Below are positions 28,609-38,431 of a DNA stretch of 64,000 nucleotides, piece after piece. The DNA is taken from the NCBI GenBank assembly GCA_949710005.1, contig OX453279.1, positions 19,240,014 through 19,304,013 on the forward strand. The letters run 5' to 3'. This DNA comes from Ricordea florida (taxonomy: Eukaryota; Cnidaria; Anthozoa; Corallimorpharia; Ricordeidae). Both the position numbers and the translations under genes were made by a program. Under the pieces are notes generated by a model. The model was not told where the DNA came from. It searched no databases and was given only the letters and a program-made list of their open reading frames with translations. How positions within the stretch are numbered: position 1 is the stretch's first letter; the number at the start of each line of letters is the position of its first letter.

Positions 28609-29826
28609 TCACAGCGTATTTAATCTCTGCGTGTTCTGCCTTTCTATCAGTTCGTTGATTTCCTCCTCGAGTAAATCTACGTAATGAACCCTGTAGACAA
28701 ACTGCACTTTTCCCAAGGGTTTTTGACCGTAAGCTGAAGCTCCCTGCATTTCTCCTACCATTAACGTGTTTAAAACTAAACTTAAATTTTCTAACAGCAA
28801 GCCATGTCCCGCACCGTCAGTAAATTTAAATTCCTGAATTTGTTTTCCTTTGCGATAAAACATAGGAACGCCACTCGCTGCATTAGGCAAGTCCCACGAA
28901 ATAATTCCTGGCGGTTCCATCTCTAACTCTGCCACAAAAGGACCAGAAAATTTGAGCGCTCCAGGATCGGCAAAAGAAATTACCTTATCGCCAGTACTAT
29001 TGACAGTAACATCTACTCCTACCTCCTGGATTCCAATAACGCCAGCTAAAGCGCCTTCATTTACAATATCACCCGTAAGATTTCCTTCGGGAAAAGTAAT
29101 TTCAGCTTCAGGAGCTTTGATTTCTCCTGTAAGGGTTGCTTTCATTTTCATTTCGCCTGAATTACCTGCATTTGAAGGCCAGAAAGCGGCTTCTAGTAAC
29201 CTGGCTTCTAATATCTTTTGTGTGCCTTCTTCAAAGCGAATGTAGTCTAAATATTCCGAGTTTGTAACGGGACTGTAACTGGGAAATACATTCTGAGGCG
29301 TTTTTACAACTTCAACATCGGGTTCAACTTTCGCATCAATAATACTTGCATAATATTCAACCCACTGACCTGTCATGCCGCTCTCATAATCATGAAAATA
29401 ATTCGCTTCGGGAAAAGAAATTACCGCTCTAAGCAATTCTATTTTAGGTTTTCTAAATTTCTTTTGAATTTCTTTGGGTGTAAATTGCATGGCGATCATC
29501 ATCAAGAAGTTTGGATCTTCTAAAGGATCGTTGTAAAAATTCATCTTGAAACTAATGACCTTCCACTCTTCATCTTTCTGATCTACTGTCTCAAATGGCA
29601 GATCTAAATATTTCTGTAACACAAACAGGCCGCTTTTTCCCGTTAAGTTTAATGGATCTTTACGGCCCATTATTGTACTATTACTAGATCTACTGGCTCT
29701 TCTTTTCTTCGGTCCATCTACAGAATCAAATGGCTTTAGTCCAGTCAATTTTCCTTCATGATATGCACGCTTTCCTGCTGCCACACGGTTGGGATTTTTA
29801 GTCTTCTTCGTCTTCTTTTCTGTCAA
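28609..29826 (-). CDS. orfC, unit 12
   Basis: Intact. Met53, Val180, Gln400. Predicted exon starts at 29819. Last of the Met53 run that began in unit 8. Confidence 0.75.
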   Translation of the reverse strand: MTEKKTKKTKNPNRVAAGKRAYHEGKLTGLKPFDSVDGPKKRRASRSSNSTIMGRKDPLNLTGKSGLFVLQKYLDLPFETVDQKDEEWKVISFKMNFYNDPLEDPNFLMMIAMQFTPKEIQKKFRKPKIELLRAVISFPEANYFHDYESGMTGQWVEYYASIIDAKVEPDVEVVKTPQNVFPSYSPVTNSEYLDYIRFEEGTQKILEARLLEAAFWPSNAGNSGEMKMKATLTGEIKAPEAEITFPEGNLTGDIVNEGALAGVIGIQEVGVDVTVNSTGDKVISFADPGALKFSGPFVAELEMEPPGIISWDLPNAASGVPMFYRKGKQIQEFKFTDGAGHGLLLENLSLVLNTLMVGEMQGASAYGQKPLGKVQFVYRVHYVDLLEEEINELIERQNTQRLNTL

Positions 29827-30196
29827 CAGTAATTTCGGAAATTACAAGTGGAAACTTAGCAAGAGAAGTTTCGATAGCAGCTCCAGAAAGCATTTTTTTT
29901 ACAGGATTGTACAACATTGTAAACTGAGTTTCCTTGCCGGGCAAGGCTTCACATTCATAAATGCCAAAGAAAAGTTTTGGCGTTGCGTTACAATCTTCTA
30001 TAGGTGAAATCATGAACTCTACCATTTGCTCTATTTTCTTGCCAGGATCGTCTAAACAATCCCAAGTTACAGTTTGTAAATTAATTGTCCATTTTGCTTG
30101 TAAAATGTCAGCCTTGGAGCCAAAACCTAGCCAGTTTATCCATCCGTCGAGAGTATCTTTACCTTCAGACTTTGTAGATTGGGTTGCTTTCGACAT
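29798..30196 (-). CDS. orfB, unit 12
   Basis: Intact 132 aa with one silent change (GAACTC for GAATTC at about 30017, removing an EcoRI site found in other copies). Confidence 0.65.
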   Translation of the reverse strand: MSKATQSTKSEGKDTLDGWINWLGFGSKADILQAKWTINLQTVTWDCLDDPGKKIEQMVEFMISPIEDCNATPKLFFGIYECEALPGKETQFTMLYNPVKKMLSGAAIETSLAKFPLVISEITVDRKEDEED

Positions 30197-30269
30197 CACT
30201 GTTTTCGTCTTCTTCTTTAGTGAGATCTAGAAAGAAAAATATACCATAAATAGGCTGATAGTAGGTATG

Positions 30270-31103
30270 TTATAAAAAGTCCCGTAACTTACCGATCAAA
30301 TCAACTTGAATCTTGGCGTTTCTGGTAGTTTTCAGCTTGTCCGTTTGCGTAAATGCTGCAGCAAAATTTCGCTTCTCCAAGTTTAGACGCTTTGGCCGTT
30401 GTCGGGTAGCTCTTTTGAGCGCCACTTTAGCTTTGGCAGCAGCGTTGTCAATCAACGACTTGTCAGGAGTCTTCCGGACGAAATAAGTGATTCTTTCATC
30501 GCCTTCTCTAAGTGTCGGATTTAGAGTGGCAGTTTTAATTCCGCGCCCTGGGGAGCTAGACTGACCGTCGTTTAGGATCTCGAAAAGTTCACGATAATCC
30601 ATATCTCTGGAATAGAGATATTCGGGCCTTTTTTCAATGCTGGAATCGTTTTCTAAGGCCATTTTAGTACTAAGAATAGTAATATTCTTAGCGTCCTCCT
30701 CCAAGGCCGGCCATAATACACGAAGGAAACCATCGACGTTATACTTCTCGTCATCAGACGGATAAAACACTTCGACCTCTTGAAAACGATATCGCAGATT
30801 AGTTTTCTGCCACACGATAGATATGACACGCAGTTTGACAAGGTCACCAGCTTTTTTTCCAGCATCGGGATAACACGTGAACATCCAATTATAACTACGT
30901 GGGAGAGGTGAAACGTGCGGCTCATAATACTCGAAGCTTTTAACGAAAGCGCTCTCGCTCAAATAGCCTTTCGATTCAATAAAGGCTCTGTAACTCCCTT
31001 CTCGTTCTATCCACTTCGATTTGATGCCAAAAGCGACTAACTGTTTAAACTCGTCGCTTGTTTTCGATAAGAAATTGATGAGTTGCTGTATACGTGAAGC
31101 CAT
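30270..31103 (-). CDS. orfA, unit 12
   Basis: Intact, common protein form. Intron 1 at 30227-30292. Confidence 0.7.
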   Translation of the reverse strand: MASRIQQLINFLSKTSDEFKQLVAFGIKSKWIEREGSYRAFIESKGYLSESAFVKSFEYYEPHVSPLPRSYNWMFTCYPDAGKKAGDLVKLRVISIVWQKTNLRYRFQEVEVFYPSDDEKYNVDGFLRVLWPALEEDAKNITILSTKMALENDSSIEKRPEYLYSRDMDYRELFEILNDGQSSSPGRGIKTATLNPTLREGDERITYFVRKTPDKSLIDNAAAKAKVALKRATRQRPKRLNLEKRNFAAAFTQTDKLKTTRNAKIQVDLIGKLRDFL

Positions 31104-31208
31104 GTTTGCAAATGAATAAAAGCCACACGGGTCTGAATATAACAAACTTTATTAACAAGAATAACTGGTTCTAAAAACTTGTTTGACCGCGTCTAAAAAC
31201 CGGTTTGA

Positions 31209-31288
31209 CTGGTTATGCTAATTGAAAACCGGTTATGCAAATTGAAAACCGGTTATGCAAATTGAAAACCGGTTATGCAAATTGAAAA
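31209..31288. repeat. 20-bp minisatellite, 4 monomers (shortest)
   Basis: Variant first monomer plus three canonical. Confidence 0.95.
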
Positions 31289-31295
31289 ACTTATA

Positions 31296-32513
31296 TCACA
31301 GCGTATTTAATCTCTGCGTGTTCTGCCTTTCTATCAGTTCGTTGATTTCCTCCTCGAGTAAATCTACGTAATGAACCCTGTAGACAAACTGCACTTTTCC
31401 CAAGGGTTTTTGACCGTAAGCTGAAGCTCCCTGCATTTCTCCTACCATTAACGTGTTTAAAACTAAACTTAAATTTTCTAACAGCAAGCCATGTCCCGCA
31501 CCGTCAGTAAATTTAAATTCCTGAATTTGTTTTCCTTTGCGATAAAACATAGGAACGCCACTCGCTGCATTAGGCAAGTCCCACGAAATAATTCCTGGCG
31601 GTTCCATCTCTAACTCTGCCACAAAAGGACCAGAAAATTTGAGCGCTCCAGGATCGGCAAAAGAAATTACCTTATCGCCAGTACTATTGACAGTAACATC
31701 TACTCCTACCTCCTGGATTCCAATAACGCCAGCTAAAGCGCCTTCATTTACAATATCACCCGTAAGATTTCCTTCGGGAAAAGTAATTTCAGCTTCAGGA
31801 GCTTTGATTTCTCCTGTAAGGGTTGCTTTCATTTTCATTTCGCCTGAATTACCTGCATTTGAAGGCCAGAAAGCGGCTTCTAGTAACCTGGCTTCTAATA
31901 TCTTTTGTGTGCCTTCTTCAAAGCGAATGTAGTCTAAATATTCCGAGTTTGTAACGGGACTGTAACTGGGAAATACATTCTGAGGCGTTTTTACAACTTC
32001 AACATCGGGTTCAACTTTCGCATCAATAATACTTGCATAATATTCAACCCACTGACCTGTCATGCCGCTCTCATAATCATGAAAATAATTCGCTTCGGGA
32101 AAAGAAATTACCGCTCTAAGCAATTCTATTTTAGGTTTTCTAAATTTCTTTTGAATTTCTTTGGGTGTAAATTGCATGGCGATCATCATCAAGAAGTTTG
32201 GATCTTCTAAAGGATCGTTGTAAAAATTCATCTTGAAACTAATGACCTTCCACTCTTCATCTTTCTGATCTACTGTCTCAAATGGCAGATCTAAATATTT
32301 CTGTAACACAAACAGGCCGCTTTTTCCCGTTAAGTTTAATGGATCTTTACGGCCTATTATTGTACTATTACTAGATCTACTGGCTCTTCTTTTCTTCGGT
32401 CCATCTACAGAATCAAATGGCTTTAGTCCAGTCAATTTTCCTTCATGATATGCACGCTTTCCTGCTGCCACACGGTTGGGATTTTTAGTCTTCTTCGTCT
32501 TCTTTTCTGTCAA
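31296..32513 (-). CDS. orfC, unit 13
   Basis: Intact. Ile53, Val180, Gln400. Predicted exon starts at 32506. Confidence 0.75.
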   Translation of the reverse strand: MTEKKTKKTKNPNRVAAGKRAYHEGKLTGLKPFDSVDGPKKRRASRSSNSTIIGRKDPLNLTGKSGLFVLQKYLDLPFETVDQKDEEWKVISFKMNFYNDPLEDPNFLMMIAMQFTPKEIQKKFRKPKIELLRAVISFPEANYFHDYESGMTGQWVEYYASIIDAKVEPDVEVVKTPQNVFPSYSPVTNSEYLDYIRFEEGTQKILEARLLEAAFWPSNAGNSGEMKMKATLTGEIKAPEAEITFPEGNLTGDIVNEGALAGVIGIQEVGVDVTVNSTGDKVISFADPGALKFSGPFVAELEMEPPGIISWDLPNAASGVPMFYRKGKQIQEFKFTDGAGHGLLLENLSLVLNTLMVGEMQGASAYGQKPLGKVQFVYRVHYVDLLEEEINELIERQNTQRLNTL

Positions 32514-32883
32514 CAGTAATGTCGGAAATTACAAGTGGAAACTTAGCAAGAGAAGTTTCGATAGCAGCTCCAGAAAGCATTTTTTTTACAGGATTGTACA
32601 ACATTGTAAACTGAGTTTCCTTGCCGGGCAAGGCTTCACATTCATAAATGCCAAAGAAAAGTTTTGGCGTTGCGTTACAATCTTCTATAGGTGAAATCAT
32701 GAATTCTACCATTTGCTCTATTTTCTTGCCAGGATCGTCTAAACAATCCCAAGTTACAGTTTGTAAATTAATTGTCCATTTTGCTTGTAAAATGTCAGCC
32801 TTGGAGCCAAAACCTAGCCAGTTTATCCATCCGTCGAGAGTATCTTTACCTTCAGACTTTGTAGATTGGGTTGCTTTCGACAT
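32485..32883 (-). CDS. orfB, unit 13
   Basis: Intact with Glu121Asp, from a T-to-G change at about 32521 that lies in the predicted pyrimidine tract of the intron-2 acceptor. Confidence 0.65.
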   Translation of the reverse strand: MSKATQSTKSEGKDTLDGWINWLGFGSKADILQAKWTINLQTVTWDCLDDPGKKIEQMVEFMISPIEDCNATPKLFFGIYECEALPGKETQFTMLYNPVKKMLSGAAIETSLAKFPLVISDITVDRKEDEED

Positions 32884-32956
32884 CACTGTTTTCGTCTTCT
32901 TCTTTAGTGAGATCTAGAAAGAAAAATATACCATAAATAGGCTGATAGTAGGTATG

Positions 32957-33790
32957 TTATAAAAAGTCCCGTAACTTACCGATCAAATCAACTTGAATCT
33001 TGGCGTTTCTGGTAGTTTTCAGCTTGTCCGTTTGCGTAAATGCTGCAGCAAAATTTCGCTTCTCCAAGTTTAGACGCTTTGGCCGTTGTCGGGTAGCTCT
33101 TTTGAGCGCCACTTTAGCTTTGGCAGCAGCGTTGTCAATCAACGACTTGTCAGGAGTCTTCCGGACGAAATAAGTGATTCTTTCATCGCCTTCTCTAAGT
33201 GTCGGATTTAGAGTGGCAGTTTTAATTCCGCGCCCTGGGGAGCTAGACTGACCGTCGTTTAGGATCTCGAAAAGTTCACGATAATCCATATCTCTGGAAT
33301 AGAGATATTCGGGCCTTTTTTCAATGCTGGAATCGTTTTCTAAGGCCATTTTAGTACTAAGAATAGTAATATTCTTAGCGTCCTCCTCCAAGGCCGGCCA
33401 TAATACACGAAGGAAACCATCGACGTTATACTTCTCGTCATCAGACGGATAAAACACTTCGACCTCTTGAAAACGATATCGCAGATTAGTTTTCTGCCAC
33501 ACGATAGATATGACACGCAGTTTGACAAGGTCACCAGCTTTTTTTCCAGCATCGGGATAACACGTGAACATCCAATTATAACTACGTGGGAGAGGTGAAA
33601 CGTGCGGCTCATAATACTCGAAGCTTTTAACGAAAGCGCTCTCGCTCAAATAGCCTTTCGATTCAATAAAGGCTCTGTAACTCCCTTCTCGTTCTATCCA
33701 CTTCGATTTGATGCCAAAAGCGACTAACTGTTTAAACTCGTCGCTTGTTTTCGATAAGAAATTGATGAGTTGCTGTATACGTGAAGCCAT
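32957..33790 (-). CDS. orfA, unit 13
   Basis: Intact, common protein form. Intron 1 at 32914-32979. Confidence 0.7.
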   Translation of the reverse strand: MASRIQQLINFLSKTSDEFKQLVAFGIKSKWIEREGSYRAFIESKGYLSESAFVKSFEYYEPHVSPLPRSYNWMFTCYPDAGKKAGDLVKLRVISIVWQKTNLRYRFQEVEVFYPSDDEKYNVDGFLRVLWPALEEDAKNITILSTKMALENDSSIEKRPEYLYSRDMDYRELFEILNDGQSSSPGRGIKTATLNPTLREGDERITYFVRKTPDKSLIDNAAAKAKVALKRATRQRPKRLNLEKRNFAAAFTQTDKLKTTRNAKIQVDLIGKLRDFL

Positions 33791-33895
33791 GTTTGCAAAT
33801 GAATAAAAGCCACACGGGTCTGAATATAACAAACTTTATTAACAAGAATAACTGGTTCTAAAAACTTGTTTGACCGCGTCTAAAAACCGGTTTGA

Positions 33896-34016
33896 CTGGT
33901 TATGCTAATTGAAAACCGGTTATGCAAATTGAAAACCGGTTATGCAAATTCAAAAACCGGTTATGCAAATTGAAAACCGGTTATGCAAATTGAAAACCGG
34001 TTATGCAAATTGAAAA
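33896..34016. repeat. 20-bp minisatellite, 6 monomers, one with an extra base
   Basis: The third monomer reads AATTCAAAAACC instead of AATTGAAAACC, a substitution plus a 1-bp insertion that shifts spacing between the composite sites. Confidence 0.95.
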
Positions 34017-34023
34017 ACTTATA

Positions 34024-35241
34024 TCACAGCGTATTTAATCTGTGCGTGTTCTGCCTTTCTATCAGTTCGTTGATTTCCTCCTTGAGTAAATCTACGTAAT
34101 GAACCCTGTAGACAAACTGCACTTTTCCCAAGGGTTTTTGACCGTAAGCTGAAGCTCCCTGCATTTCTCCTACCATTAACGTGTTTAAAACTAAACTTAA
34201 ATTTTCTAACAGCAAGCCATGTCCCGCACCGTCAGTAAATTTAAATTCCTGAATTTGTTTTCCTTTGCGATAAAACATAGGAACGCCACTCGCTGCATTA
34301 GGCAAGTCCCACGAAATAATTCCTGGCGGTTCCATCTCTAACTCTGCCACAAAAGGACCAGAAAATTTGAGCGCTCCAGGATCGGCAAAAGAAATTACCT
34401 TATCGCCAGTACTATTGACAGTAACATCTACTCCTACCTCCTGGATTCCAATAACGCCAGCTAAAGCGCCTTCATTTACAATATCACCCGTAAGATTTCC
34501 TTCGGGAAAAGTAATTTCAGCTTCAGGAGCTTTGATTTCTCCTGTAAGGGTTGCTTTCATTTTCATTTCGCCTGAATTACCTGCATTTGAAGGCCAGAAA
34601 GCGGCTTCTAGTAACCTGGCTTCTAATATCTTTTGTGTGCCTTCTTCAAAGCGAATGTAGTCTAAATATTCCGAGTTTGTAACGGGACTGTAACTGGGAA
34701 ATGCATTCTGAGGCGTTTTTACAACTTCAACATCGGGTTCAACTTTCGCATCAATAATACTTGCATAATATTCAACCCACTGACCTGTCATGCCGCTCTC
34801 ATAATCATGAAAATAATTCGCTTCGGGAAAAGAAATTACCGCTCTAAGCAATTCTATTTTAGGTTTTCTAAATTTCTTTTGAATTTCTTTGGGTGTAAAT
34901 TGCATGGCGATCATCATCAAGAAGTTTGGATCTTCTAAAGGATCGTTGTAAAAATTCATCTTGAAACTAATGACCTTCCACTCTTCATCTTTCTGATCTA
35001 CTGTCTCAAATGGCAGATCTAAATATTTCTGTAACACAAACAGGCCGCTTTTTCCCGTTAAGTTTAATGGATCTTTACGGCCTATTATTGTACTATTACT
35101 AGATCTACTGGCTCTTCTTTTCTTCGGTCCATCTACAGAATCAAATGGCTTTAGTCCAGTCAATTTTCCTTCATGATATGCACGCTTTCCTGCTGCCACA
35201 CGGTTGGGATTTTTAGTCTTCTTCGTCTTCTTTTCTGTCAA
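34024..35241 (-). CDS. orfC, unit 14
   Basis: Intact. Ile53, Ala180, Glu387Lys (within the acidic C-terminal helix) and His400 (CAC). Predicted exon starts at 35234. Confidence 0.75.
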   Translation of the reverse strand: MTEKKTKKTKNPNRVAAGKRAYHEGKLTGLKPFDSVDGPKKRRASRSSNSTIIGRKDPLNLTGKSGLFVLQKYLDLPFETVDQKDEEWKVISFKMNFYNDPLEDPNFLMMIAMQFTPKEIQKKFRKPKIELLRAVISFPEANYFHDYESGMTGQWVEYYASIIDAKVEPDVEVVKTPQNAFPSYSPVTNSEYLDYIRFEEGTQKILEARLLEAAFWPSNAGNSGEMKMKATLTGEIKAPEAEITFPEGNLTGDIVNEGALAGVIGIQEVGVDVTVNSTGDKVISFADPGALKFSGPFVAELEMEPPGIISWDLPNAASGVPMFYRKGKQIQEFKFTDGAGHGLLLENLSLVLNTLMVGEMQGASAYGQKPLGKVQFVYRVHYVDLLKEEINELIERQNTHRLNTL

Positions 35242-35611
35242 CAGTAATTTCGGAAATTACAAGTGGAAACTTAGCAAGAGAAGTTTCGATAGCAGCTCCA
35301 GAAAGCATTTTTTTTACAGGATTGTACAACATTGTAAACTGAGTTTCCTTGCCGGGCAAGGCTTCACATTCATAAATGCCAAAGAAAAGTTTTGGCGTTG
35401 CGTTACAATCTTCTATAGGTGAAATCATGAATTCTACCATTTGCTCTATTTTCTTGCCAGGATCGTCTAAACAATCCCAAGTTACAGTTTGTAAATTAAT
35501 TGTCCATTTTGCTTGTAAAATGTCAGCCTTGGAGCCAAAACCTAGCCAGTTTATCCATCCGTCGAGAGTATCTTTACCTTCAGACTTTGTAGATTGGGTT
35601 GCTTTCGACAT
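35213..35611 (-). CDS. orfB, unit 14
   Basis: Intact 132 aa, no protein change. Confidence 0.65.
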   Translation of the reverse strand: MSKATQSTKSEGKDTLDGWINWLGFGSKADILQAKWTINLQTVTWDCLDDPGKKIEQMVEFMISPIEDCNATPKLFFGIYECEALPGKETQFTMLYNPVKKMLSGAAIETSLAKFPLVISEITVDRKEDEED

Positions 35612-35684
35612 CACTGTTTTCGTCTTCTTCTTTAGTGAGATCTAGAAAGAAAAATATACCATAAATAGGCTGATAGTAGGTATG

Positions 35685-36518
35685 TTATAAAAAGTCCCGT
35701 AACTTACCGATCAAATCAACTTGAATCTTGGCGTTTCTGGTAGTTTTCAGCTTGTCCGTTTGCGTAAATGCTGCAGCAAAATTTCGCTTCTCCAAGTTTA
35801 GACGCTTTGGCCGTTGTCGGGTAGCTCTTTTGAGCGCCACTTTAGCTTTGGCAGCAGCGTTGTCAATCAACGACTTGTCAGGAGTCTTCCGGACGAAATA
35901 AGTGATTCTTTCATCGCCTTCTCTAAGTGTCGGATTTAGAGTGGCAGTCTTAATTCCGCGCCCTGGGGAGCTAGACTGACCGTCGTTTAGGATCTCGAAA
36001 AGTTCACGATAATCCATATCTCTGGAATAGAGATATTCGGGCCTTTTTTCAATGCTGGAATCGTTTTCTAAGGCCATTTTAGTACTAAGAATAGTAATAT
36101 TCTTAGCGTCCTCCTCCAAGGCCGGCCATAATACACGAAGGAAACCATCGACGTTATACTTCTCGTCATCAGACGGATAAAACACTTCGACCTCTTGAAA
36201 ACGATATCGCAGATTAGTTTTCTGCCACACGATAGATATGACACGCAGTTTGACAAGGTCACCAGCTTTTTTTCCAGCATCGGGATAACACGTGAACATC
36301 CAATTATAACTACGTGGGAGAGGTGAAACGTGCGGCTCATAATACTCGAAGCTTTTAACGAAAGCGCTCTCGCTCAAATAGCCTTTCGATTCAATAAAGG
36401 CTCTGTAACTCCCTTCTCGTTCTATCCACTTCGATTTGATGCCAAAAGCGACTAACTGTTTAAACTCGTCGCTTGTTTTCGATAAGAAATTGATGAGTTG
36501 CTGTATACGTGAAGCCAT
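35685..36518 (-). CDS. orfA, unit 14
   Basis: Intact. AAG at codon 190 (C at 35949), as in units 2 and 4. Intron 1 at 35642-35707. Confidence 0.7.
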   Translation of the reverse strand: MASRIQQLINFLSKTSDEFKQLVAFGIKSKWIEREGSYRAFIESKGYLSESAFVKSFEYYEPHVSPLPRSYNWMFTCYPDAGKKAGDLVKLRVISIVWQKTNLRYRFQEVEVFYPSDDEKYNVDGFLRVLWPALEEDAKNITILSTKMALENDSSIEKRPEYLYSRDMDYRELFEILNDGQSSSPGRGIKTATLNPTLREGDERITYFVRKTPDKSLIDNAAAKAKVALKRATRQRPKRLNLEKRNFAAAFTQTDKLKTTRNAKIQVDLIGKLRDFL

Positions 36519-36623
36519 GTTTGCAAATGAATAAAAGCCACACGGGTCTGAATATAACAAACTTTATTAACAAGAATAACTGGTTCTAAAAACTTGTTTG
36601 ACCGCGTCTAAAAACCGGTTTGA

Positions 36624-36763
36624 CTGGTTATGCTAATTGAAAACCGGTTATGCAAATTGAAAACCGGTTATGCAAATTGAAAACCGGTTATGCAAATTGA
36701 AAACCGGTTATGCAAATTGAAAACCGGTTATGCAAATTGAAAACCGGTTATGCAAATTGAAAA
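36624..36763. repeat. 20-bp minisatellite, 7 monomers
   Basis: Variant first monomer plus six canonical, the same count as the matching position between units 2 and 3. Confidence 0.95.
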
Positions 36764-36770
36764 ACTTATA

Positions 36771-37988
36771 TCACAGCGTATTTAATCTCTGCGTGTTCTG
36801 CCTTTCTATCAGTTCGTTGATTTCCTCCTCGAGTAAATCTACGTAATGAACCCTGTAGACAAACTGCACTTTTCCCAAGGGTTTTTGACCGTAAGCTGAA
36901 GCTCCCTGCATTTCTCCTACCATTAACGTGTTTAAAACTAAACTTAAATTTTCTAACAGCAAGCCATGTCCCGCACCGTCAGTAAATTTAAATTCCTGAA
37001 TTTGTTTTCCTTTGCGATAAAACATAGGAACGCCACTCGCTGCATTAGGCAAGTCCCACGAAATAATTCCTGGCGGTTCCATCTCTAACTCTGCCACAAA
37101 AGGACCAGAAAATTTGAGCGCTCCAGGATCGGCAAAAGAAATTACCTTATCGCCAGTACTATTGACAGTAACATCTACTCCTACCTCCTGGATTCCAATA
37201 ACGCCAGCTAAAGCGCCTTCATTTACAATATCACCCGTAAGATTTCCTTCGGGAAAAGTAATTTCAGCTTCAGGAGCTTTGATTTCTCCTGTAAGGGTTG
37301 CTTTCATTTTCATTTCGCCTGAATTACCTGCATTTGAAGGCCAGAAAGCGGCTTCTAGTAACCTGGCTTCTAATATCTTTTGTGTGCCTTCTTCAAAGCG
37401 AATGTAGTCTAAATATTCCGAGTTTGTAACGGGACTGTAACTGGGAAATGCATTCTGAGGCGTTTTTACAACTTCAACATCGGGTTCAACTTTCGCATCA
37501 ATAATACTTGCATAATATTCAACCCACTGACCTGTCATGCCGCTCTCATAATCATGAAAATAATTCGCTTCGGGAAAAGAAATTACCGCTCTAAGCAATT
37601 CTATTTTAGGTTTTCTAAATTTCTTTTGAATTTCTTTGGGTGTAAATTGCATGGCGATCATCATCAAGAAGTTTGGATCTTCTAAAGGATCGTTGTAAAA
37701 ATTCATCTTGAAACTAATGACCTTCCACTCTTCATCTTTCTGATCTACTGTCTCAAATGGCAGATCTAAATATTTCTGTAACACAAACAGGCCGCTTTTT
37801 CCCGTTAAGTTTAATGGATCTTTACGGCCTATTATTGTACTATTACTAGATCTACTGGCTCTTCTTTTCTTCGGTCCATCTACAGAATCAAATGGCTTTA
37901 GTCCAGTCAATTTTCCTTCATGATATGCACGCTTTCCTGCTGCCACACGGTTGGGATTTTTAGTCTTCTTCGTCTTCTTTTCTGTCAA
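36771..37988 (-). CDS. orfC, unit 15
   Basis: Intact. Ile53, Ala180, Gln400. Predicted exon starts at 37981. Confidence 0.75.
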   Translation of the reverse strand: MTEKKTKKTKNPNRVAAGKRAYHEGKLTGLKPFDSVDGPKKRRASRSSNSTIIGRKDPLNLTGKSGLFVLQKYLDLPFETVDQKDEEWKVISFKMNFYNDPLEDPNFLMMIAMQFTPKEIQKKFRKPKIELLRAVISFPEANYFHDYESGMTGQWVEYYASIIDAKVEPDVEVVKTPQNAFPSYSPVTNSEYLDYIRFEEGTQKILEARLLEAAFWPSNAGNSGEMKMKATLTGEIKAPEAEITFPEGNLTGDIVNEGALAGVIGIQEVGVDVTVNSTGDKVISFADPGALKFSGPFVAELEMEPPGIISWDLPNAASGVPMFYRKGKQIQEFKFTDGAGHGLLLENLSLVLNTLMVGEMQGASAYGQKPLGKVQFVYRVHYVDLLEEEINELIERQNTQRLNTL

Positions 37989-38358
37989 CAGTAATTTCGG
38001 AAATTACAAGTGGAAACTTAGCAAGAGAAGTTTCGATAGCAGCTCCAGAAAGCATTTTTTTTACAGGATTGTACAACATTGTAAACTGAGTTTCCTTGCC
38101 GGGCAAGGCTTCACATTCATAAATGCCAAAGAAAAGTTTTGGCGTTGCGTTACAATCTTCTATAGGTGAAATCATGAATTCTACCATTTGCTCTATTTTC
38201 TTGCCAGGATCGTCTAAACAATCCCAAGTTACAGTTTGTAAATTAATTGTCCATTTTGCTTGTAAAATGTCAGCCTTGGAGCCAAAACCTAGCCAGTTTA
38301 TCCATCCGTCGAGAGTATCTTTACCTTCAGACTTTGTAGATTGGGTTGCTTTCGACAT
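37960..38358 (-). CDS. orfB, unit 15
   Basis: Intact 132 aa, no protein change. Confidence 0.65.
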   Translation of the reverse strand: MSKATQSTKSEGKDTLDGWINWLGFGSKADILQAKWTINLQTVTWDCLDDPGKKIEQMVEFMISPIEDCNATPKLFFGIYECEALPGKETQFTMLYNPVKKMLSGAAIETSLAKFPLVISEITVDRKEDEED

Positions 38359-38431
38359 CACTGTTTTCGTCTTCTTCTTTAGTGAGATCTAGAAAGAAAA
38401 ATATACCATAAATAGGCTGATAGTAGGTATG

